Source of the DNA: Natrialba swarupiae | Lineage (GTDB): Archaea; Halobacteriota; Halobacteria; Halobacteriales; Natrialbaceae | Length of the DNA: 64,000 nucleotides | Assembly: GCF_008245225.1 (NCBI RefSeq) | Contig: NZ_VTAW01000007.1 | Location: 86,043-150,042 of the forward strand | Direction of reading: 5' to 3' | In this document: positions 18,289 to 26,731 of the stretch, one piece after another | Layout of the letters: every line of letters starts with the position of its first letter | How positions within the stretch are numbered: position 1 is the first letter of the stretch | Program-made: the position numbers and the translations under genes | The notes under the pieces: model-generated | Database searches by the model: none | The model's input: the letters and a program-made list of their open reading frames with translations, nothing else | What the model was told of the DNA's origin: nothing

Positions 18289-18294
18289 TTATAT
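18289..18294 (+). promoter_or_regulatory. TATA-like box of the isochorismatase-family gene at 18321
   Basis: TTATAT 27-32 bp upstream of the ATG at 18321. It supports that start over the earlier in-frame GTG or ATG. Confidence 0.55.
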
Positions 18295-18320
18295 GCGAAC
18301 CACCTGGTATCGTACACTGG

Positions 18321-18980
18321 ATGTACATTCCAGAACTCGTTCCAGAGGACGACAAGGAAGTTCTGCTCGAGAAGGCTGGGTATGCCGGATCAGTCGGTTT
18401 CGGTGAGACACCAGCAGTCCTCATCGTTGACATGACTAACGCGTTTGTCGAAGACGACTATCCAAACGGATACGCCGAGACCGGCAAACCTGCAGTGGAA
18501 GCCATTTCACGATTGATGGACGACGCACGAAAGCACGGAATCAGAGGATACTATGCGAAAGCAAAGACGGAAGGAAGCCCAGTCGAACTCGGTAGATGGA
18601 CGGAGTCGACGGGCCTGGGCGAAGACGACCAGGGCCACGAACCGACCGATGGCAATCCTGACGAGTTGGCCGACGGTATCGAGCCAGGCCCACAGGACGT
18701 CGTTATCGACGAGAAATACAAACCGAGCATGTTCTTCGGAACGCAACTCGAGAGTATGCTGAGTTACGACGGTGTGGACACACTGATCGTGACAGGAATG
18801 ACGACATCGGGATGTGTCCGCGCAACAGTCGTCGATGCGTTCTCGTACAACTACCGGATCATCGTACCGGAAGAGTGCGTTGCCGACCGCTCACAGATTT
18901 CACACGAAACGACGCTATTCGATATCGACATGAAATACGGTGACGTTCGGCCACTCGACGACGTCCTCGAACAGTTATGA
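18321..18980 (+). CDS. Isochorismatase-family hydrolase, paralogue 2
   Basis: 219-residue cysteine hydrolase. Catalytic Asp37 (IVDMT), Lys132 (EKYKPSMFF) and Cys165 (TSGCVRATVVDA) are intact. It shares most of its length with the gene at 1348, including the same MYxPxLVP start and the VEDDYPNGYAETG segment, so the two come from a duplication or have a common source. The main difference is an eight-residue longer middle loop (residues about 95-125). Divergent from an NMT1-type importer, which suggests that the imported compound or its breakdown product is the substrate. Amide or carbamoyl hydrolysis is the family reaction. Confidence 0.92.
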   Translation: MYIPELVPEDDKEVLLEKAGYAGSVGFGETPAVLIVDMTNAFVEDDYPNGYAETGKPAVEAISRLMDDARKHGIRGYYAKAKTEGSPVELGRWTESTGLGEDDQGHEPTDGNPDELADGIEPGPQDVVIDEKYKPSMFFGTQLESMLSYDGVDTLIVTGMTTSGCVRATVVDAFSYNYRIIVPEECVADRSQISHETTLFDIDMKYGDVRPLDDVLEQL

Positions 18981-19055
18981 GGGTTCTGTCGGCAGCGAGT
19001 TACACTGCTGTCATCGGTCCCAGGGCCAGGTAACCGAGGGACGCACCTCTCGTCA

Positions 19056-19145
19056 CAGATACGGGCTGTCATGAGTCGGTACGGGCCGACCATAGAGCAG
19101 CGGGCGATCGACCAGCAATCCGTATCAGTCGTGGCAGATCGTATG
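19056..19145 (+). repeat. Dispersed palindromic intergenic repeat, diverged copy C
   Basis: About 90 bp with CATGAGTCGGTACGGGCCGA, GGGCGATCGACCAGCAATCC and a terminal GTGGCAGATCGTATG matching the consensus in order, but with many substitutions. It lies between the convergent-downstream end of the isochorismatase-family gene and azlC. Confidence 0.5.
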
Positions 19146-19276
19146 CGCCAAGTGAAGCTGACGAAGACCGAAAGAGCGCAATCGTATCCACGCCGAAACG
19201 ATGTCTGAAGACACGGTCAGCCGGTAACCAATGAAAAGACACAACAATCATTGCAGTTCGCACGTACGGTAGTGGT

Positions 19277-20005
19277 ATGGAATACGAGGACTTCGTTACT
19301 GGCGTTCGTGACATTACACCCGCTATTCCGCCGAACATTCCCTTCGGTATGCTCTTCGGCGCGACGGCAGTCGAGGTTGGCATCGCACCACTCGAGGCGG
19401 TTGGGATGTCGTTGTTCATGTTTGCTGGTGCTGGCCAGCTTGCCGCAGTCGACCTTCTCAGAACGGATACTGCCCTCCCAATCGTGCTGATAACGGTAAT
19501 GGTGATAAACGTTCGATACATGATCTACAGCGCATCAATAGCCCCGCTCGTACGGGACTTATCCAGGCGATGGCGAGCAGTCATGGGATATGCCCTCTTC
19601 GATATAAACTTCGCAATACTCACGAGCAAATTTCAGATCGACGGGGAAACAAAGGAGTCGTCATCCAGGGTGTCGAATATACACCGGGGATGGTACTACC
19701 TGGGGCTTACGGTACCAGCGGTCGGTTCGTTCGTTATCGCCACGTATATCGGGGCACTCGCCGGCGGCGCCATCGGCGATGGATTGAATTTAGAGTTCGC
19801 GATACCGCTGATCTTTATCGCGTTGCTGGCACCCTCTATCGAAAATTTTGGGACGTTGATGACGGTGATCGCCGCGACAGTCGTTTCCGTCACAACAGTG
19901 GGACTGCCCTTCAACACCGGTCTGCTCGTAGCCATCATCTGTGGCGTTCTCGCCGGCGTTTCTGTCGATAATTACGATCGAATCCGAACCCGGGTGAGTC
20001 CCTGA
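19277..20005 (+). CDS. azlC: AzlC family branched-chain amino acid exporter, large subunit
   Basis: 242-residue integral membrane protein of the AzlC/YgaZ (LIV-E) family. The family motif IPFGMLFGATAVEVG follows the short N-terminus, then FAGAGQLAAVDLL and VMVINVRYMIYSASIAP, typical for YgaZ. Together with AzlD it exports branched-chain or related amino acids or amino-acid analogues. The stop codon overlaps the azlD start (TGATG), so the two are translationally coupled. Start ATG at 19277 gives the usual short N-terminus. Confidence 0.93.
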   Translation: MEYEDFVTGVRDITPAIPPNIPFGMLFGATAVEVGIAPLEAVGMSLFMFAGAGQLAAVDLLRTDTALPIVLITVMVINVRYMIYSASIAPLVRDLSRRWRAVMGYALFDINFAILTSKFQIDGETKESSSRVSNIHRGWYYLGLTVPAVGSFVIATYIGALAGGAIGDGLNLEFAIPLIFIALLAPSIENFGTLMTVIAATVVSVTTVGLPFNTGLLVAIICGVLAGVSVDNYDRIRTRVSP

Positions 20006-20337
20006 TGGAAAACCTCTCTTCACCGATGATGTGGACAGTGATCGCACTGTTGAGCATCGCCACCTACCTTCTGAGAGCATCGTTCGTTCTGGGAATCGAA
20101 CTGATAGGTGAGTTACCGCCTTCCGTCAGAAGCGTCCTCCCCTTCGTTCCATTAGCGGTGCTTGCGGCACTCGCTGCACCGGATCTCGCATTCGCCGACG
20201 GTTCGCTCTCGATCAGTCTCCACAACGAATACCTCGTCGCTGGACTCGTGGCGTTCGGAATCGCTCGAAAGACCGAGAGCCTCATACTGACGGTAGTAGC
20301 CGGGATGGGTCTTCTCTGGCTACTACAACTGCTGTGA
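20005..20337 (+). CDS. azlD: AzlD family branched-chain amino acid exporter, small subunit
   Basis: 110-residue protein with three to four predicted membrane segments, the partner of AzlC. The family motif LLRASFVLG and the SVRSVLPFVPLAVLAALAAP helix are present. The start overlaps the azlC stop by one base. It converges with the M20 hydrolase gene, with only 15 bp between the stop codons. Confidence 0.92.
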   Translation: MENLSSPMMWTVIALLSIATYLLRASFVLGIELIGELPPSVRSVLPFVPLAVLAALAAPDLAFADGSLSISLHNEYLVAGLVAFGIARKTESLILTVVAGMGLLWLLQLL

Positions 20338-20352
20338 ACTCCCGACGGACCC

Positions 20353-21744
20353 TCACGTCTCACAACAGAGGTCGACCATGGCCCGCGCGTACAACTTCGC
20401 CCCCGCTACGAGATCGTCGAGATGCATACACGGGTGCGTCGTCCCCTCGAATTCACGCGTGGTACGCGGTGGCCCACACGTGACCGCAGGCACGCCCACT
20501 TCGTTGAAGACGTTGATGTCACGCCACATACTCGTTATCATTGGTTGTGGGTCGGGTGGAGTTTCGTCGAACAGATCGTAGTGAGCGTCCGAGAGGGTCG
20601 TAGTGAGTGGTGAAACCGCCTCGTCGTCGGCGATATATCCACGGCGGAAGAGATACGGCTCGACCGTTGCGTCGATTCCTTCGCTCATCAGGACACGATC
20701 GATTTCATCTCTGACGAGTTCCGGACCGGCTTCGGGAGGGAGCCGGACATCGAGATACAGAGTTGCCGTCCCTGGTGCGACAATCGGCGCGTTCGGGTTC
20801 CCGGACTCGATCGCGCCGACACCTGCTGAGGGGCGCATCGTTCCGTGATCGTACTCTTTTGTCTCCGAGTTCGAATACTCACTCCCCCACTGCTCGAGGA
20901 CGCGCACAGCCTTGGACGCCGCCGGTAAGGCCCCGGGGTGTTCGTCCATGACAGTGTCTGGCTCGTAGGCAGCCAGGCGAGGCTGATAGGTCGGCGATCC
21001 GGTTATCGTGATCTCGAACCAGACGACACCACACTCCATCCGTGCGATCGCATAATCCGTCGTCTCTGCAACGATCGCGTAATCACCGGTGATACCGCCG
21101 TCGACCAACCGACGCGTCCCAATTCCGCTTCCAACCGTACGGGGATCCCAGGACTCGTCGGTCGTCGTTCCTCCGATCTCACCGGCACTTGCAGTAAGAT
21201 AGATGTCTCCAGCAGGGCTCACGTTCGACGCCTCGACTGCCAGTGCAGCCCACAGAAACGCTGTCATCGGTCCCTTGTCGTTGATGACGCCGACTCCGAA
21301 CAGATCGTCCTCGTCCCGCCAGGCAGACGTATGGCTTCGGAGACGGTCGGGAAGGACCCGGTCGTCTTCCTCGGCGTTTCCGTATGCAGTATCGAGGTGA
21401 CCGTTGAAAACCACTCGAGAGGCCGATTCGTTCTGAGATCCCGGGAGTTTCCCGACGACGTTTACTCTGTCACCGACGACAGGTTGCAAACGCGTCTCGA
21501 TTCCGTTGGACTGTAGCCACGAGGAGAGGTATTCGGCCGCTTCTCGTTCGTATCCTCTGGGGCTGGAGACGGTAGCGAACTCGAGAAGAAACGTAGCGAG
21601 GTCCTCGCGGTGGTCTTCGATCCAGTCGTCGATCTGCTGTTGTGGCTCCATCGTTCCCTGAAGGTTTTCCGTGACCGGTATTGGTTGTTGGGATTGTCGA
21701 ACTTTTGTGACTGGTACTGGGTGTTGGGATTGTCGAACACTCAC
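20353..21744 (-). CDS. M20 family metallohydrolase (ArgE/DapE/carboxypeptidase G2-like) with altered catalytic pair
   Basis: 432-residue M20 hydrolase if started at the Met at 21651 (MEPQQQIDD), or 463 residues from the GTG at 21744. Metal site residues: FNGHLDTAYG, NDKGP, the AETTD acidic ligand and a C-terminal THPCMHLDD His. The usual Glu-Glu pair (catalytic base and zinc ligand, DEEIGG in relatives) reads AGEIGG, so the base position is Gly. The dimerisation lid lies at residues about 215-330. The upstream start has a shared TATA-like sequence 20-25 bp before it, but translates a 12-residue tandem repeat (VRQSQxPxPVT) that looks like junk. The family splits N-acyl amino acids or dipeptides. 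Divergent from the molybdenum hydroxylase operon by 47 bp. Confidence 0.85.
   Translation of the reverse strand: MSVRQSQHPVPVTKVRQSQQPIPVTENLQGTMEPQQQIDDWIEDHREDLATFLLEFATVSSPRGYEREAAEYLSSWLQSNGIETRLQPVVGDRVNVVGKLPGSQNESASRVVFNGHLDTAYGNAEEDDRVLPDRLRSHTSAWRDEDDLFGVGVINDKGPMTAFLWAALAVEASNVSPAGDIYLTASAGEIGGTTTDESWDPRTVGSGIGTRRLVDGGITGDYAIVAETTDYAIARMECGVVWFEITITGSPTYQPRLAAYEPDTVMDEHPGALPAASKAVRVLEQWGSEYSNSETKEYDHGTMRPSAGVGAIESGNPNAPIVAPGTATLYLDVRLPPEAGPELVRDEIDRVLMSEGIDATVEPYLFRRGYIADDEAVSPLTTTLSDAHYDLFDETPPDPQPMITSMWRDINVFNEVGVPAVTCGPPRTTREFEGTTHPCMHLDDLVAGAKLYARAMVDLCCET
21671..21742. repeat. Two-copy 36-bp tandem repeat
   Basis: Two adjacent 36-bp units (21671-21706 and 21707-21742), each starting GTGAC and containing TTGGGATTGTCGAAC, identical at about 30 of 36 positions. 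They lie at the 5' end of the M20 gene, in frame with it. Confidence 0.85.
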
Positions 21745-21762
21745 GTTCCAACTGAACCAACG

Positions 21763-21769
21763 TTTAATA
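21763..21769. promoter_or_regulatory. Putative shared TATA element between M20 and molybdenum hydroxylase genes
   Basis: TTTAATA lies 23-29 bp before the ATG at 21792 on the plus strand; its complement, TATTAAA, lies about 19-25 bp before the GTG at 21744 on the minus strand. A single AT-rich element could therefore serve both divergent genes. Confidence 0.4.
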
Positions 21770-21791
21770 CGGTCGAGTCAGAGGTACTCGT

Positions 21792-24122
21792 ATGACTCGC
21801 GAAGCACCTGGTACTGATTCGTCTAGATCGATCCAGGCCAGCAGGGAGACAGCGGAGCAGCCTCCGTCGAAACGAGGTGTCGGGACAGCAACGAAGCGAA
21901 CCGATATCGCATCGAAAGTCCGGGGAACGGCAATCTACGGATCAGACGTCTCTCGGCCATCGACGCTCCATGCGGCCGTCTTGCGCGCAGAAACGCCGCA
22001 TGGAACGCTCAGAACCGTCGACACGACCGCGGCGACAGACTGTGACGGCGTCGTTGCGGCGTGTTCCCGATCGGAGCTTCGCGGATTTTTCGACGACAGG
22101 ATTCGCCACGTCGGCGACGTCATCGCTGCGGTCGCTGCGACTGATCGAGAGACGGCATACCGTGCTCTCGAGGAGATCGAGTACGACGTGATCGAGCACG
22201 AGCCAGTTTTCGACGCGGCGACCGCCGTGCAGGCCGGTGCACCGATCGTACACGAAAACCAGCCAGACCTCAAGCAACACCGTCAACATCCGATCGAGGT
22301 CACCAACGAGGAGTACGTCAACAACATCGACGATTACCATGCGTACCAACACGGAGACGTCGACGAGGCTCTCAATACCGCTGACCACGTGATCGAACGG
22401 AGCTACACGACTCCGCGTGTCAGTCACTGTAACTTAGATACCCACTGCTGTATCGCATCGTGGACCGACGACCAACTCCACGTCGAAACGACTCTGGGAA
22501 ATATCACGCAAGCCCAGGAAGAACTCGGAGACTTCCTCGAGATCGACCACGATAGCGTCGAGATCACCGTTCCGCCGACACCGTCTTCTAGCTTCGGCGG
22601 CAGATCGCTTCCAAAGTTCACCTTCGAACCGGTTGCAGCGTCGCTTTCCGAACGTACTGGTCGGCCCGTCCGTCTCGAGTTCCCACGTGATGTGGAGTTT
22701 TTGGCCGGCGAAACACGTCACAAAACGGAGTGGGAGCTAACCATGGGCGTTACTGACGACGGTGAGATCACGGCGCTCCAAACGAGTGTTATCGCGGACA
22801 CCGGAGGGTATCCGAACGGGGTCGGCCACATCGTTCTTTCGAACGGTCGTGATAGACCGCTCGATATGTATCGAATCCCCAACTACGAGTACGAAGGGGT
22901 CTCAGTCTTCACGAACAACGTGCCAGCGGGAGAATATCGCGGAATCGGTGTGACACAGGGGACGTTCGCACTCGAGTCCCACATCGACGAGGTAGCACGA
23001 ACCGTCGGAATGGATCCACTCACGTTCCGATCCCGCAACCTATTGGAAGAAGGTGAAGACCGCTCGAACGGTCGTGGGCCGATCGATACCAGTGGTGTGA
23101 CGGAGTGTCTCGAGCGAGGGCAACGGACGTTCGAACGGATAACCGACGATCGATCATCGTCCAGCAACGAACTCGTTGGCCGAGGCGTCGCGCTCGGGAC
23201 TCACACGACCGGATCCGGCGCTGGCGACGGGAGAGACGTTTCGGAGGCGGAACTGACGATGCGGACCGATGGGACGGTCACCGCGAAGACGGCGGGAGTC
23301 GAACTCGGCCAGGGGTCGGATACCGTCATGTCTCAAATCGTCGCACACGAAGTCGGTGTTCCGCCCGAAGCCGTACGAGTCGAACGATTCCCTGCGTCGG
23401 CAGCGCTCGATGATTCGCTGGGTGCAGTTGCATCCCGTTCGACGTACCTCATCGGTGGGGCAGTCAGAGATGCCGGTACCCAGCTCAGTTCGACACTGGT
23501 CGACCGGATCTCGACGGCGCTCGACTGTTCACCGGCTGATGTCCGAATCGACGATGGAACCGTACACACCGATCGATCGACAGTTTCGATCAGTGATCTC
23601 TTAGAAGAGGAGATTACAGTCGTGGGCCGAGCCACGGCCGACGACGCACCGGCCTCCTACGGTGCACACTTCGCCGAGGTGGTGGTCGACCCCGGGACGG
23701 GTCACGTCGACGTACGCACGTTCGTCGCCGCACAGGACGTTGGGTTTGCGATCAACCCCAAAATGGTAGAGGGACAACTCGAAGGTGCCGTTCTCCACGG
23801 CGTCGAGTTTGCGATATGTTCCGAACTTCGTGCCGATAACGGCATCCCGGAGAATTCGTCGTTGGCCGACTACTCCGTCGCATCTCCAGTCGAGATGCCG
23901 AACCAACTCGAGTGTGAGATTATCGAATCGGCGGAACGCAGCGGTCCGTACGGGGCAAAAGGGCTCGGGACACCGTCGCTACCACCGGTTGCACCCGCAA
24001 TCGGAAACGCGATTCGTGATGCAATCGGAAACAGAATCACGAATCCGCCAGCGACCGCAGAACGCGTGTTTTTCGCGATGGCAGGGCGAGATTTCGACGA
24101 GGAGGTGCCAGTCGATGAGTGA
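21792..24122 (+). CDS. Xanthine dehydrogenase-family molybdopterin-binding subunit with altered active-site motifs
   Basis: 776-residue large subunit of a molybdenum hydroxylase (CoxL/XdhB-like). Residues 20-135 form the a/b hammerhead domain (GTAIYGSDVSRPSTLHAAVLR, GDVIAAVAA), followed by the molybdopterin domains with YRGIGVTQG and ELGQGSDTVMSQI. Three normally invariant motifs are changed. The GGGFGGK loop reads SSSFGGR (265-271), the HxPMEPH-like segment reads SHCNLDTHCC (211-220), and the catalytic Glu in GAKGxGE is Thr727. It may bind the cofactor but lack the usual hydroxylation chemistry, or act on an unusual substrate. First gene of a three-gene operon in the order large, FAD, Fe-S, overlapping the next gene by 8 bp. 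Confidence 0.88.
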   Translation: MTREAPGTDSSRSIQASRETAEQPPSKRGVGTATKRTDIASKVRGTAIYGSDVSRPSTLHAAVLRAETPHGTLRTVDTTAATDCDGVVAACSRSELRGFFDDRIRHVGDVIAAVAATDRETAYRALEEIEYDVIEHEPVFDAATAVQAGAPIVHENQPDLKQHRQHPIEVTNEEYVNNIDDYHAYQHGDVDEALNTADHVIERSYTTPRVSHCNLDTHCCIASWTDDQLHVETTLGNITQAQEELGDFLEIDHDSVEITVPPTPSSSFGGRSLPKFTFEPVAASLSERTGRPVRLEFPRDVEFLAGETRHKTEWELTMGVTDDGEITALQTSVIADTGGYPNGVGHIVLSNGRDRPLDMYRIPNYEYEGVSVFTNNVPAGEYRGIGVTQGTFALESHIDEVARTVGMDPLTFRSRNLLEEGEDRSNGRGPIDTSGVTECLERGQRTFERITDDRSSSSNELVGRGVALGTHTTGSGAGDGRDVSEAELTMRTDGTVTAKTAGVELGQGSDTVMSQIVAHEVGVPPEAVRVERFPASAALDDSLGAVASRSTYLIGGAVRDAGTQLSSTLVDRISTALDCSPADVRIDDGTVHTDRSTVSISDLLEEEITVVGRATADDAPASYGAHFAEVVVDPGTGHVDVRTFVAAQDVGFAINPKMVEGQLEGAVLHGVEFAICSELRADNGIPENSSLADYSVASPVEMPNQLECEIIESAERSGPYGAKGLGTPSLPPVAPAIGNAIRDAIGNRITNPPATAERVFFAMAGRDFDEEVPVDE

Positions 24123-25038
24123 TCAGTCCTACAGGTTTCCAGACAGCATCGAAGAGGTAAAGCGAATACTCGATCGTCACAACGATGAAGTGACGATCGT
24201 CAGCGGTGGCCAAACGCTTCTCCCCCTGGTGAGAGACGGCACCGTCGAACTCGATCACGCTGTCGATATTTCGCGGATTCCGGCGTTGACGCGCATCGAA
24301 CGGACGGCGGAGAAAACGGTGATCGGGAGTGCTGTCACGTACCGTGATATTCTCGCGAGTGAGAAGAGTGATCGCCACCCGATGCTCCTCGAGGCCATCG
24401 ACGGGATCGGTGATCGTCAGGTTCGCTCGCTGGGAACTATCGGTGGCGCACTCGCATCAGGTGAGCCTGCACTCGATATTATCCCGGTGCTCTACTGTCT
24501 CGACGCCACGGTCGTGATCGGGTCCAGCGACGGGACACGACGAGTAGACGTCGACGCTCTGTACCGAAATGCGACGAAAGAAACCGAATTACGCGGCCCA
24601 CGGGAAGACTATATTGGCTTGGCACCGGTCGAGATCGACGCCAGCGAGATCATCGAAGCGATCGAAATTCCAGCGATCGACGACGACGGCCATCACGGAG
24701 AAGACTACCGAAAACAGACGAACGTTGCGGGCGGATGGACGATCAGTGGCGTGGGAACGTCAGTTTCACTCTCCGCAACTCGCGACCGGATCGACTCAGC
24801 ACGGGTCGGCCTTGCTGCGGTCGGTCAGACTGGCGCGTCTGCCCCAACGGTAGAGACAGCACTCGAAGGAACACCGACAACCATGCAAGAAATTACCAAA
24901 TCTGTCGAACAGCTTGGAGCGGACATCGAGCCGACGACGACGCTCGTCACGAGCCAGTACCGGTTACAGGTTGCAAAGACGCTCGCATCTCGCAGCATTG
25001 CCGAAGCAGTAACTCGAGCGGGAGGTGAACTCGAATGA
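24115..25038 (+). CDS. Xanthine dehydrogenase-family FAD-binding subunit (CoxM-like)
   Basis: 307-residue FAD subunit of the same molybdenum hydroxylase. FAD contacts are seen in VSGGQTLLPLVRDG and in TIGGALASGEPALDI, then the CO dehydrogenase flavoprotein C-terminal domain with DYRKQTNVAGGWTISGVG. The start at 24115 (MSDQSYRFP) overlaps the large-subunit stop by 8 bp. Upstream residues in this frame are antisense-like and were excluded. It shuttles electrons from the Fe-S subunit to an acceptor. Confidence 0.92.
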   Translation: MSDQSYRFPDSIEEVKRILDRHNDEVTIVSGGQTLLPLVRDGTVELDHAVDISRIPALTRIERTAEKTVIGSAVTYRDILASEKSDRHPMLLEAIDGIGDRQVRSLGTIGGALASGEPALDIIPVLYCLDATVVIGSSDGTRRVDVDALYRNATKETELRGPREDYIGLAPVEIDASEIIEAIEIPAIDDDGHHGEDYRKQTNVAGGWTISGVGTSVSLSATRDRIDSARVGLAAVGQTGASAPTVETALEGTPTTMQEITKSVEQLGADIEPTTTLVTSQYRLQVAKTLASRSIAEAVTRAGGELE

Positions 25039-25532
25039 CGGTCACAGTTACGTTCGAACTCGACGGAGAGAGCGTGACCGTCGAGACGAGACCCGATCAA
25101 CCGCTTCGCGAGTTGCTCCGCGAGTCACTCGACGCCAAGCAGGTCAAATCCGGCTGTGAGAGCGGACGGTGTGGGGTTTGTACGGTCTTACTCGACGATA
25201 CCGTTGTCAAGTCGTGTCTCACACCGGCACCCAAAGTCGATGGCCGCCGTGTCCGGACGATCGCAGATATCGGCACGGACGAGGACCTGCACCCGGTCCA
25301 GACGAAGTTCGTCGACAACTTCGCCGCACAGTGTGGGTACTGTACCCCCGGGTTCGTACTAGCGACGGTAGATTTCCTCGAGAACACCGACGAGTTCGAT
25401 CGCGAAGACGCAAAGAAGGCGATCAAGGGCAACGTCTGTCGGTGTACCGGATACGAGAAGATCCTCGACGCGATCGAGACACTCGACGAGGAAACTGACG
25501 CCGATCGTGATTCTCCCCTCGGCACAGAGTAA
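25035..25532 (+). CDS. Xanthine dehydrogenase-family [2Fe-2S] subunit (CoxS-like)
   Basis: 165-residue iron-sulfur subunit with two [2Fe-2S] sites. The plant-ferredoxin-type site is CESGRCGVC...C (residues about 41-61), the second is CGYCTPG...CRCTGYEKI. All eight cysteines are present, so this subunit is expected to be functional even though its large subunit is unusual. The ATG overlaps the FAD-subunit stop (ATGA), typical of translational coupling. The acidic tail of about 20 residues is a halophilic addition. Confidence 0.93.
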   Translation: MTVTVTFELDGESVTVETRPDQPLRELLRESLDAKQVKSGCESGRCGVCTVLLDDTVVKSCLTPAPKVDGRRVRTIADIGTDEDLHPVQTKFVDNFAAQCGYCTPGFVLATVDFLENTDEFDREDAKKAIKGNVCRCTGYEKILDAIETLDEETDADRDSPLGTE

Positions 25533-25562
25533 TCGTACACTGGGGAACCACAGCGTCACAAT

Positions 25563-25569
25563 CTATATC
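25563..25569 (+). promoter_or_regulatory. TATA-like box of the LLM gene at 25595
   Basis: CTATATC 26-32 bp upstream of the ATG at 25595, consistent with a leaderless transcript and with the LLM gene having its own promoter downstream of the hydroxylase operon. Confidence 0.5.
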
Positions 25570-25594
25570 TTGGTGGAGTCTAAGACCCATAGCA

Positions 25595-26563
25595 ATGGCA
25601 AACCAACCATCCTTTGGGATAGTGCTCCCTCACTTCGGCCCACACTGTAACCGTGATTTTATCGTCGACACGGCAAAGCAGGCGGAAACTCTTGGGTTCG
25701 ATTCAGTGTGGGCACGAGACCACCTGTACGTTCCACCGGAGAACAAAGAACACGGCGGCATCGTCGAACAACGTTTCGCCGAGGCGATGCAGGTGCTGTC
25801 ACATCTCGCTGCGGTGACGGACGATCTAACCCTGGCCACAGGGAGTCTGAATCCCCACCGACACCCGCTGAAGCTTAGTCAGTGCATTGGTTCCCTCGAG
25901 TATCTCTCGACAGGCGACGTCCTCTGTGCAATCGGTGCCGGGACGTTCAAAGGGGAGTTCGATGCCGTCGATCTGCCGTTCGACGAACGGGGCCGCCTCG
26001 TCGAGGAGAATCTCGAAATCCTGCGACGAACGTTCCGCGAAGAGAACGTCGATTACGAGGGCGATCACTTCGCGTTCGAAAACGTAACGATCGATCCTCG
26101 GCCCGGCGATTCAGTACCACTCTGGTACGGAGGTCTCTCACCGTTCGCGGTTCGACGTGCTGTGGAGTACGCTGACGGCTGGTATCCCGGTCGAATGACC
26201 CTCGAGAAGTTAGATCAACGCCTCGAACAGCTTCACTCACTCGAAGCCGAACACGATCGCTCGCTGGATCTCGGCTATCTGTCGATATACAGCGTTGCAC
26301 CGGAGACCGACGAAGCCATCTCACATCTGAATACTGAGGAACTCGTCCACGATGTGAACACGATTTTGCGAACGGACCACAGCTCACTCGACGATATCGA
26401 AGGGAGCTATATCGCGGGTGATCCGGAGACGTGTATCGAACAGATCCAGGCCCTGGTCGATCGTGGCTTCGATCACATCGTTTTGGATATGCGAAACTCG
26501 TTCGACGAACTCGAGTCGATGATGGAGTTGACCGCCGACGAGGTACTCCCAGCGTTCAGATAA
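25595..26563 (+). CDS. LLM-class flavin/F420-dependent oxidoreductase
   Basis: 322-residue luciferase-like TIM-barrel protein. The N-terminal strand SFGIVLPHFGPH, the conserved GFDSVWARDHLYVPP segment, TLATGSLNPHRHPLKLSQ, GAGTFKGEFDAVDLPFDERG and the PLWYGGLSPFAVRRA phosphate-binding region are all typical for F420- or FMN-dependent family members. Full family length. It follows the molybdenum hydroxylase operon by 62 bp on the same strand. It could oxygenate or reduce an intermediate made by the neighbouring enzymes, which is inference from position only. Confidence 0.9.
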   Translation: MANQPSFGIVLPHFGPHCNRDFIVDTAKQAETLGFDSVWARDHLYVPPENKEHGGIVEQRFAEAMQVLSHLAAVTDDLTLATGSLNPHRHPLKLSQCIGSLEYLSTGDVLCAIGAGTFKGEFDAVDLPFDERGRLVEENLEILRRTFREENVDYEGDHFAFENVTIDPRPGDSVPLWYGGLSPFAVRRAVEYADGWYPGRMTLEKLDQRLEQLHSLEAEHDRSLDLGYLSIYSVAPETDEAISHLNTEELVHDVNTILRTDHSSLDDIEGSYIAGDPETCIEQIQALVDRGFDHIVLDMRNSFDELESMMELTADEVLPAFR

Positions 26564-26731
26564 CCCTCGAGAAATCCAACAGCGGTTACCCCTTCGAACG
26601 ACCAGCGTGGGTCCAGAGAGCGACCACATAGAGCGGTAACGCGGTCTCGCTCGGACACAGAACGATGGATCTCGACTGTACACAGATATATGACGGGGGT
26701 GTGTCTACTGAGAGTATACAGAAAAGTCATC

